DNA from: DASPKM01 sp035628135
GTDB lineage: Bacteria > Bacteroidota > Bacteroidia > Chitinophagales > Chitinophagaceae
Assembly: GCA_035628135.1 (NCBI GenBank)
Contig: DASPKM010000004.1
Coordinates: forward strand, 124,001 to 188,000
Reading direction: 5' to 3'
Length of the DNA: 64,000 nucleotides
The notes beneath the pieces are model-generated. The model ran no database searches. It was given only the letters and a program-made list of their open reading frames with translations, and was not told the DNA's origin. Positions 53,030-60,045 of this stretch are shown here, one piece after another. Each line of letters begins with the position of its first letter. The stretch's first letter is position 1. Both the position numbers and the translations under genes were made by a program.

Positions 53030-53125
53030 TTTTTTGAAATTTTAAGGACGTATGCCTGACGAACAAAATTTCTAAACAGCGCAAAGATACGATTTTATGC
53101 GTAGTCATAGGGGGCGCAAGCCAGG

Positions 53126-53980
53126 TCATTGACCTACCAACTTTGCTATTGCCTGCCAATCCACATCCCGTATTACCTTTTCCAATAACTCCGCGTTGCA
53201 TTCTATGCGTATTGCGACATGTTGCACGGTAAGCCGCGATGTTTTGACAGGAAAAGCACTCTCCACGTGCAGGGTTTGCGTTCCATCTCCGTGTTTGGTG
53301 AGTTTTGTTTTAGCATTTCCAAATACGATCAGGCAGGCGTCTACAGATTCTTCAGGACCGGGGCCTTTTTGCACATGGGATGCACGGGCGGCATAGGCCG
53401 CTCCCGGCACTTTGATAGGCTTTACATCGCCTTTGTAGATGTAGAGCTTCCCAAACTCGTTGTTTACATAGGTATTGATGCAGATATTGGTGGCACTCCT
53501 GACAATGTAATAATGAGCGGCAAATTTCTGGTACGCTGCGCCCGAAGCGTCGGATTTCATTTCATCCATCAATGCGGCGTACCGGGTAAAGTAATCTTTG
53601 TACGCCGCGGTCGTGGGGTTCATGTTCAACTCCAGGTAAAAATTGCCGGCATCGGCAAAGGCGGGGTCAAAAAATTGACGCTCTGTTCCACGGCCTATGT
53701 TTGTTATTTTTTTCAACTCGGAGTTGCTGTTGATGCTGACCGTCCAATCCTTATCGTTCCATTCGTTCATCAGCTTTGCAAAGGCCTGCCGGAACGCGGC
53801 CCTGATCTTTTGGTCCAGCTGCACCTCGCAGGGGGTGGCTGACCGGTTGTCCGCGCCAACGAATTGATCTATGGCGGTATTATCGCAGTCCGAGCCGGGG
53901 ATCTTATCGCTGGACACCTTCGGTTGTGCTATGCCGTTAAAAGACACTAACAGGCATACTATGGTAGCTATCTTTTTCAT
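53126..53980 (-). CDS. Exported protein of unknown function (OmpA operon)
   Basis: 284 aa with a signal peptide (about 1-18, ending FNGIAQ). The mature protein is soluble-looking and mixed alpha/beta, with segments NFYLELNMNPTTAAYKDYFTRYAALMDEM and ESVDACLIVFGNAKTKLTKHGDGTQTLHV. Its last part (IRIECNAELLEKVIRDVDWQAIAKL) is helical. No recognisable family. It starts 3 bp after the stop of the gene at 53984, the last of three tightly packed genes beginning with the OmpA-family protein, so it is likely part of the same envelope function. Confidence 0.8.
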   Translation of the reverse strand: MKKIATIVCLLVSFNGIAQPKVSSDKIPGSDCDNTAIDQFVGADNRSATPCEVQLDQKIRAAFRQAFAKLMNEWNDKDWTVSINSNSELKKITNIGRGTERQFFDPAFADAGNFYLELNMNPTTAAYKDYFTRYAALMDEMKSDASGAAYQKFAAHYYIVRSATNICINTYVNNEFGKLYIYKGDVKPIKVPGAAYAARASHVQKGPGPEESVDACLIVFGNAKTKLTKHGDGTQTLHVESAFPVKTSRLTVQHVAIRIECNAELLEKVIRDVDWQAIAKLVGQ

Positions 53981-53983
53981 ATT

Positions 53984-54904
53984 TCATTTTATGTCCGGAT
54001 GCCGGGTTACTTCAAAGCGGAATACTACTTCCGTGCCGTCGGAGCTCGGCGGGTTCCTTATGAACGTACCCGCTACCACACCCCTGATCTTTCCGCCGGG
54101 AGGGCCATATTCATAGATATAGATGACGCCTTGCATTGGCACGATGAGGCAATTGTCCGGGTCGTTGCAATCGCGGCAGGTAAAAATCTCAAACAGGTCC
54201 TGGCTGCCGCCAGGAGCTCCTATCATGACCTGTGTAGTATTCCTGACGTCGCCATTTACCACACCCGACTCCTCGCAAGCACATTCTTCAAAATCCCATT
54301 CATACACGCCGGGGCCTTTGCCGGCAAACGATATTTGCACGGTATACAGCTTCATGTCTTTGTCCATGCCCTGTGCAGTTATGAGCGTAGTGCCCCGGGA
54401 AATAAAGTACAAGCCTGTTAACGACATTGCCCTGTTGGCGTATTGTGAGTTGATCTGTTTGCTGAAGCATATCGGATCGTCCTCATCCTGCTGGAAGCTG
54501 AAACTGCAGGTGGTAATGCGGATGTTGCTGACCAGTACGATCTTTTGTCCCGATGCATCTGTAAAGCTCACGCTGATGGCCACCGGGTTGCGCGCAGGCA
54601 CCGCCGACGGAGCTTTGTACGTATAAGTGCCCGGCACCAGCCCCGGTGTGAGCGTGCCCCATTGCGTTGCGCCTATTGCAGTCGAAGCATTGAGGGCCCA
54701 CTGCAAATTGCGTTGCTCGGCGGCGCTGATCGGTTGTGATCGAGGGTTGCCCGCAAACACCTTGCGTACCTGCACCTGTATTTCCTCGCCGGTGCCTAAG
54801 CTTCCGGCCTTTGGGCTAAGGATGTATGTTCCGGGATCTGCTGTTGCAATGAATGCTGAAAGCAGGCAGAGAATGCAATAACTAACCCTGTAGTATATAC
54901 GCAT
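53984..54904 (-). CDS. Exported protein of unknown function with Cys-rich C-terminal half (OmpA operon)
   Basis: 306 aa with a signal peptide (about 1-22). The N-terminal part (about 25-125) resembles an Ig-like beta domain (LSPKAGSLGTGEEIQVQVRKVF, VAISVSFTDASGQKIVLVSNIRI). The second half contains several cysteines including EECACEES and TCRDCNDPDNC, probably disulfide pairs in the periplasm or at the surface. I recognise no family. It lies 2 bp after the OmpA-family gene and 3 bp before the next gene, so translation is likely coupled. Controlled with ompA by the shared promoter element at 56172-56190. Confidence 0.8.
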   Translation of the reverse strand: MRIYYRVSYCILCLLSAFIATADPGTYILSPKAGSLGTGEEIQVQVRKVFAGNPRSQPISAAEQRNLQWALNASTAIGATQWGTLTPGLVPGTYTYKAPSAVPARNPVAISVSFTDASGQKIVLVSNIRITTCSFSFQQDEDDPICFSKQINSQYANRAMSLTGLYFISRGTTLITAQGMDKDMKLYTVQISFAGKGPGVYEWDFEECACEESGVVNGDVRNTTQVMIGAPGGSQDLFEIFTCRDCNDPDNCLIVPMQGVIYIYEYGPPGGKIRGVVAGTFIRNPPSSDGTEVVFRFEVTRHPDIK

Positions 54905-54906
54905 AA

Positions 54907-56127
54907 TTATTTATTGACGGTGAATTCCACCCTGCGGTTATTGGCTTTGCTTTCGGGTGAATTGTTATCGTTCAAAGGTTTGCCTTCGCCATAGCCTTTC
55001 GCGGTAAGCCTGGATGTGTTGATGCCCATTTTCACCAATTCATTTCTTACGGCATCTGCGCGTTGCTGCGATAACTTCATGTTATAAGCGTCCTCACCGT
55101 CGGAGTCGGTATGGCCGCCCACTTCAAATTTAATGTCGGGTTTGTCGGTCATGATCTTTACGATCATGTTCAGGGTTCCCATGCTTTCGGGCCTGATCGT
55201 TGCTTTGTTTACATCAAAGGTGATGCCGTGGGTGATGATCTTGCCATCGGCAGTGAGCTTGTCCAGCATGTTCATGCCTCCTCCTTCGGCGATGCGCACA
55301 TTTCTTATTCTTATCGGGGCGATACCGCCGAATTTCACTGAAACGGGCGTGAACTCAGCACTGGGGATCACCAGCACGCGATGCTGGTCCAGGTAGCATT
55401 TTAGCTGCCCATTTTTGAAAGCGATCGCTATATGGTGCCATTTGTTATAATATGCTTCCTGGCTTTCGCTGGGATATGTAGTGCCATTAAGGCCATTCTC
55501 GGGGAAATTGCTGGTGGTTTCCCCGTCCTTGCTGAAGCTGAGTATCTTGTCCTCCGAGTCGTCGGAAGGCGTGAAAAATACCGCGGCCCCGTAGTCGCTA
55601 CCGGTTACGTAATAGTCAAATTCAATGGTGAAGGATTTACCGAGGTAAGCGGGCGACTTCATGCGCGGCGTCACTTTTGCATAGTTACCATCCGTTAATA
55701 CGAATGAGGGCTCGCCATTGACCTTATTGATGACAGCCTGGCCGCTTACCAGCTTCCAGTGCGCTGGAAACTCTCCGTCTGCGTCGGCAGCGAAATTGTC
55801 TTCAAAAATGATCTTTTCGCCTGGTATGAAATCATAGTTCTGGTATGCCTTGAACGAGTTATTGTTGCTTGCAGGTGCAACCGTATCCTTATTCCTTACT
55901 CCGGTAGTTTGCGTGGATGCCTTACCGCTAGCAGCTTCACCGGCAGTTGGCTTGTCTGTTTTCCTGGCCGCGTCTTCTGCCTTCTCAAAACCTTTATCGA
56001 TGGCGCGGTCGGTCTTTTCATCAGCTTTCTGCAGGGCTTTGTTCTTTATTTTATCCTTTATATTGATCTGTGCCTGCAATCCGGCGATGCAACAAAAAAC
56101 TGTAATGAACAGCAAGAGCTTTTTCAT
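54907..56127 (-). CDS. OmpA-family protein with LamG-like domain
   Basis: 406 aa. Signal peptide about 1-19, then a highly charged segment (KDKIKNKALQKADEKTDRAIDKGFEKAEDAARK, about 22-55) and a Ser/Thr linker. The middle (about 100-270) is a beta-sandwich of concanavalin/laminin-G type (IEFDYYVTGSDYGAAVFFTPSDD, KWHHIAIAFKNGQLKCYLDQ). The C-terminal OmpA domain (about 300-406) binds peptidoglycan: THGITFDVNKATIRPES, VGGHTDSDGEDAYNMKLSQQRADAVRNEL, GYGEGKPLNDN. First gene of a three-gene operon with its own promoter and the 19-bp element shared with the response regulator gene. Confidence 0.92.
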   Translation of the reverse strand: MKKLLLFITVFCCIAGLQAQINIKDKIKNKALQKADEKTDRAIDKGFEKAEDAARKTDKPTAGEAASGKASTQTTGVRNKDTVAPASNNNSFKAYQNYDFIPGEKIIFEDNFAADADGEFPAHWKLVSGQAVINKVNGEPSFVLTDGNYAKVTPRMKSPAYLGKSFTIEFDYYVTGSDYGAAVFFTPSDDSEDKILSFSKDGETTSNFPENGLNGTTYPSESQEAYYNKWHHIAIAFKNGQLKCYLDQHRVLVIPSAEFTPVSVKFGGIAPIRIRNVRIAEGGGMNMLDKLTADGKIITHGITFDVNKATIRPESMGTLNMIVKIMTDKPDIKFEVGGHTDSDGEDAYNMKLSQQRADAVRNELVKMGINTSRLTAKGYGEGKPLNDNNSPESKANNRRVEFTVNK

Positions 56128-56145
56128 ACATACTGTTTAAGACAT

Positions 56146-56190
56146 CAAAACTAGTTGTGCCGAAGGGTGGAGTCAATCACAAAAAAGTGT
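56146..56190 (-). promoter_or_regulatory. OmpA-operon promoter with 19-bp regulator-type element
   Basis: On the minus strand TTG (56174-56176), a 20-nt spacer and TAGTTTTG (56146-56153) form a consensus promoter, 18 nt before the ATG at 56127. The plus-strand sequence GTCAATCACAAAAAAGTGT at 56172-56190 overlaps the -33 TTG and contains the inverted repeat CAC-N6-GTG. The identical 19 bp occur in the response regulator promoter at 56857-56875. Confidence 0.75.
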
Positions 56191-56198
56191 GAGATGAT

Positions 56199-56822
56199 CT
56201 AGGATCGTCCATAAACTTTGTTCAATGCCTCTGTACGGCTTTGTACGTGGAGCTTTTCGTAAATATGCCGGGCGTGGCTGCGGACGGTTTCCATGCTGAT
56301 GTTCATTTCAGCGGCTATTTCCTTATACCGCAATCCTTTCGACAGTGCTTTGAGGATTTGTTTCTCCTTGGGAGTGAGTATGGTTACTTCGTCGATGCTG
56401 TCCTTTTGCTGAAAGGATGCAATCACCTTGCGTGCGATCTGGCTGCTCATGGGAGAGCCGCCCTGGTGCACTTCGCGGATGGCATCTAGTATTTTATCCG
56501 GCGCAATTTTCTTTAACAGGTAACCCGAGGCGCCCGCCTTGAGTGATTCAAAAATATTCTCATCGTCTTCGTACACCGTGCTCATGATGAACTGAGTTGA
56601 CAGGCACTGAGGCTTCAATCTTCTTACGCATTCAATGCCACTCATGCAGGGCAGTTGAATGTCCATCAATACCACGTCAGGTTGGGTAGATGGCAGTTGC
56701 TGCAGCGCTTCTTCGGCATTGGCATAGGTTTCACGGCATACAAAGCCCTCGCTGCTGTCGATCAGCAACCTGAGACCCTCGCGGATCTCCCGGATGTCTT
56801 CTACAATGGCAACGACTATCAT
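56199..56822 (-). CDS. NarL/LuxR-family response regulator
   Basis: 207 aa. Receiver domain with acidic residues E8/D9, phosphorylated Asp54 in VVLMDIQLP and a conserved KK near 107. C-terminal LuxR helix-turn-helix (LTPKEKQILKALSKGLRYKEIAAEMNISMETVRSHARHIYEKL). It should be phosphorylated by the propeller kinase encoded just upstream on the same strand (HisKA_3 kinases pair with NarL-type regulators). Its own promoter carries the 19-bp element shared with the OmpA operon, so autoregulation and control of ompA are likely. Confidence 0.93.
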   Translation of the reverse strand: MIVVAIVEDIREIREGLRLLIDSSEGFVCRETYANAEEALQQLPSTQPDVVLMDIQLPCMSGIECVRRLKPQCLSTQFIMSTVYEDDENIFESLKAGASGYLLKKIAPDKILDAIREVHQGGSPMSSQIARKVIASFQQKDSIDEVTILTPKEKQILKALSKGLRYKEIAAEMNISMETVRSHARHIYEKLHVQSRTEALNKVYGRS

Positions 56823-56830
56823 GCAACGTT

Positions 56831-56875
56831 CAAATATATCTTTTCAGGAAATGAGCGTCAATCACAAAAAAGTGT
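56831..56875 (-). promoter_or_regulatory. Response-regulator promoter with the shared 19-bp element
   Basis: Minus strand: TTG (56859-56861), a 20-nt spacer, then TATATTTG (56831-56838), and the ATG 8 nt later, so a nearly leaderless mRNA. The 19-bp sequence GTCAATCACAAAAAAGTGT (56857-56875) overlaps the -33 element exactly as in the OmpA promoter, with the same spacing to the -7 box. Confidence 0.78.
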
Positions 56876-56885
56876 TACATCAAAA

Positions 56886-56957
56886 AGTCAATGGGCCATT
56901 GAGTCATCAGGTCATTAGGGATACCTCGATGACTTATTGACTCAATGACTCAATGAC
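56886..56957. repeat. (GTCATTRR)n palindrome at the 3' end of the propeller kinase gene
   Basis: The left arm (about 56887-56918) and right arm (about 56929-56956) consist of four tandem octamers each and pair over about 31 positions with 8 mismatches. The right arm encodes the last residues of the kinase (VIESLSQ and stop). It separates the kinase gene from the regulator promoter and may terminate the kinase transcript. Confidence 0.78.
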
Positions 56958-59900
56958 CAACTGCGTAACCGTGCCCTTGCCCGGCTCTGAATTAATAACA
57001 TACTGCCCTCCTATTTGTTCCATCCTGGTGCGCATATTGGCAAGGCCATTGGAAAAGGCAGGCACGCGGGCAACCTCGAAACCTTTGCCATCATCGGTCA
57101 CCCGCAGCTCGATATGATTGCCATCCACCGCCAGTTCTACCTCTATGCATTTGCCATTAGCATGCTTTGCAATGTTGTTGAACGTTTCCTTCATCACCAG
57201 GAAAATATTACGCCTCACCTCTTCAGATAGCTTCAACGCGGGCACGGACACGGGATATTGAAACTGCACATTGGCATCAAATGGCTCGAAGAACTTCAGC
57301 GCATATTCGCGGATGTAGGCGGCGAGGCTGTCGAGCGAATCATTCCTGGGATTCAACACCCAGATAATGTCCTGGAGATTATCTACCAGCTCGCGGGACG
57401 AGCTGGAAATGTTTTCCAGTTGACGCACCGCGTTTTCGGGATCGGTCAATTGTTTCTTCGCCACCTCGCTCAGTATAGCGATCTTGGTAAGGCCACTGCC
57501 AAGGTCGTCATGCATATCGCTGGCGATGCGGCTGCGCTCTTTTTCAACCGCCTGTTCTTTTTCCAATACCAATATCCTTTCTCTTAGGTTGCGTTGCGAA
57601 ATGTAACGTACCGCCAATACCAATATGCTGCCTGCAACCAACACAGCCAGCGATAGGAACCACCATGTTCTCCAGAACGGCGGCGCAATGCTGAGCGCAA
57701 TAACATATTCCTCGCTCCAGTTGCCGGCATAATTGGCTGCCTTCACCCGGAGCCTGTAATTACCGGGACCGAGGTTGGCATAGGAAGCAAAATTCTTATT
57801 CGTAACAGTCCAGTTGGCATCCACGCCTTCCAATTGATAAGCATACTGGTTTTGATCGGCCTTGGTATAATGGATACCGGCAAACTCCACGAATAATTTG
57901 TTTTGAAAATGCCGCAGTTCCATCGACCGCACCGGTTCGCCGAACTGCCAGGAACTATCGTTTACCTGTACCTTGGTAATGAATATCCGTGGCGGGGGCA
58001 CAGGATTGTCGAGCTGCCTGTAGTTAAACTGAAGTATTTGGCTGGTTTGCCCGATGATCACTTCACCGGGTTTGAACGAGCGTACGATTTGCATGCCCTT
58101 CTCGGCTTTCAAGCCATCATCGGCGCCAAACAGTGTAAAGCGTTTCGTGCTCAGGTTATAGTGCACCAGGTGCTCTGTAGTAAGGTACCATGCGTTGCCT
58201 TCCGCGTCCACGGTTACAGAAAGGATATTGTCTTCTCTTTGCAGCAAGGGCGAACGGATATACTCGAATGCTGTGGTTTGTACGTTGAAATGTATCAACC
58301 CGTTTTCCGAAGCAATGAGCAGGTTGCCATCGGGCAATTCAGCGATATCATGGGGTGCGCAACCTTCACTGGTTTTGCCCGGCACCAGCCCAAAAGCAGT
58401 AAAGGTTTTATCATTGCTGTTGAAACGGTACAACTTGTTGTTGCCACAGATCCAGAGCGTGTTCTTTTTATCGCGGTAAAATTTCCAGACCAGGTCATCC
58501 TCTAAGCCTGAATGATCGTTTGCTTCAAAATGCGCGAGCTTTTGATAATTGAGGTCGTACAGGTCTATTCCCTTTTTATAACAAGCCACCCAAACCGTAT
58601 CGTTGGTCACCAGCACCGCATTGGTCTTGGGCCGAGTAAGACGGTCAGGCCCCTGGTCGGTATTGCTCCAGGATCTTATTATATTGAATTGCGCATCCAT
58701 TACCACCAGGCCGCCGAGAGTGGATACCCAAATGCGTTTGTACCGGTCGATGGATATTCCCGATACATTCCTGGTAGCCTCGTCGCCGGAATTAGCGGGC
58801 AACCGCGGAAACTGCCGTACAACTGTCCAGTTGGAATCGAGAATGGTGAAGCCTGTTTCATCATACCATGCGCTGGCGCAATAAAATAGCCGTGCGCCTA
58901 TTTGCAGCGGCTGTATTTCATACAATGTTCCTTTAATCGCAATGGGCAAGCTGTTGAAGTAGGACGCGTCAGGTGAAAATTTCACGATGCCTTTTCCCTG
59001 GCCGCCCGCCAGCCATACCGTGCCTGATTCATCTGAATATGCAGCGCCCGAAGCGTCGTGCGGAAGGCTATTCTCTGTTGCAGCATCATAACGATAAACC
59101 GAGAAGGAATTCGGGGAACTGCCTTCCATGGATAACCTGACCAGCCCGCCGGAGCCATTTATCCAAAGCGCCGGTTGTTTTCGGATATTCGTTTCCGTTA
59201 TACCGCCTACTATTTGCACCACGTTTCCGCCGGCGATCGGTACCGGCATTTTGATGAACCTGCCTGCTCCGGGGTGAAACAATTGAAACCCATTGCCCCA
59301 GGTGCCCACCCAAAGCCTTTTGCGGCTGTCCATGAAAATGGTGGTGACGGGACTTTCAGCCGCCTCCTGTTTGTCGATGCGTATAAAGCGCGCCGAATAA
59401 TTTTTTTTATCGATGAAGAAAACTCCTTTGAAGTTGCCAACGGCAAGCGTATCCTTGTGATAATCCGTTATGCATGATACATAATCTAAAAACGGATCAT
59501 CGGAGGCTGTTCGTTTCCATACGTGCACAAACTTTCCTGCTTTTTTATCGAACAACGAAATGCCATTGTTATTTCCGGCCCATACCGCATCGTCAGCGTC
59601 CACGTATACCTTTGAATCAAAATCGCCCGCCAACAGCCCATTGGTGTGCGAATACACATCGCAGTGGAAATTATAAGCGTTCATCCGTGCAATACCCTTA
59701 AGCGTTGCCACCCATATATTGCCTGATCTATCTTCCGCAATGGTTGTAATGGTATTGTCCGGTAAAGAAGTGTTGCCCGGCTGTTTGCGGTAATGCGAAG
59801 TATTAACGCCGTCGAAGCGATATAAGCCGTTTGAAGTGCCGAACCACATGAAGCCCCGGCTGTCTTTAAAAATGCACCTGGCCGATTTAACGCCTGCTTT

Positions 59901-60014
59901 TTGCAACGCTTCAGGCACGTCGAACCTGATGGCCGGCTGATTTATACGCAAGGGAGGAGATTGCGTAGCCGCACAAAGGGGCATTAATAGCAATATCATG
60001 AGCAGGCGGCACAA
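56934..60014 (-). CDS. Propeller-type sensor histidine kinase (HisKA_3)
   Basis: 1026 aa counting a TTG start at 60014, which gives a complete signal peptide (CRLLMILLLMPLCAATQ); the ATG at 59999 is the alternative but lacks a positive n-region. Residues about 40-680 are two-component-regulator propeller repeats (FKDSRGFMWFGTSNGLYRFDG, EDRSGNIWVATLKGIARMN, MDSRKRLWVGTWGNGFQLFHPG). A Y_Y_Y Ig-like domain follows (YQLEGVDANWTVTNKNFASYANLGPGNYRLRVKAAN), one membrane helix near 785-805, a HisKA_3 domain (SRIASDMHDDLGSGLTKIAIL) and an ATPase domain ending GKGTVTQL. It senses an extracytoplasmic ligand. The last residues are repeat-encoded. Confidence 0.93.
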   Translation of the reverse strand: MCRLLMILLLMPLCAATQSPPLRINQPAIRFDVPEALQKAGVKSARCIFKDSRGFMWFGTSNGLYRFDGVNTSHYRKQPGNTSLPDNTITTIAEDRSGNIWVATLKGIARMNAYNFHCDVYSHTNGLLAGDFDSKVYVDADDAVWAGNNNGISLFDKKAGKFVHVWKRTASDDPFLDYVSCITDYHKDTLAVGNFKGVFFIDKKNYSARFIRIDKQEAAESPVTTIFMDSRKRLWVGTWGNGFQLFHPGAGRFIKMPVPIAGGNVVQIVGGITETNIRKQPALWINGSGGLVRLSMEGSSPNSFSVYRYDAATENSLPHDASGAAYSDESGTVWLAGGQGKGIVKFSPDASYFNSLPIAIKGTLYEIQPLQIGARLFYCASAWYDETGFTILDSNWTVVRQFPRLPANSGDEATRNVSGISIDRYKRIWVSTLGGLVVMDAQFNIIRSWSNTDQGPDRLTRPKTNAVLVTNDTVWVACYKKGIDLYDLNYQKLAHFEANDHSGLEDDLVWKFYRDKKNTLWICGNNKLYRFNSNDKTFTAFGLVPGKTSEGCAPHDIAELPDGNLLIASENGLIHFNVQTTAFEYIRSPLLQREDNILSVTVDAEGNAWYLTTEHLVHYNLSTKRFTLFGADDGLKAEKGMQIVRSFKPGEVIIGQTSQILQFNYRQLDNPVPPPRIFITKVQVNDSSWQFGEPVRSMELRHFQNKLFVEFAGIHYTKADQNQYAYQLEGVDANWTVTNKNFASYANLGPGNYRLRVKAANYAGNWSEEYVIALSIAPPFWRTWWFLSLAVLVAGSILVLAVRYISQRNLRERILVLEKEQAVEKERSRIASDMHDDLGSGLTKIAILSEVAKKQLTDPENAVRQLENISSSSRELVDNLQDIIWVLNPRNDSLDSLAAYIREYALKFFEPFDANVQFQYPVSVPALKLSEEVRRNIFLVMKETFNNIAKHANGKCIEVELAVDGNHIELRVTDDGKGFEVARVPAFSNGLANMRTRMEQIGGQYVINSEPGKGTVTQLVIESLSQ

Positions 60015-60045
60015 GCAGCAGAAAATTATACGCTAAAAATAGGAT

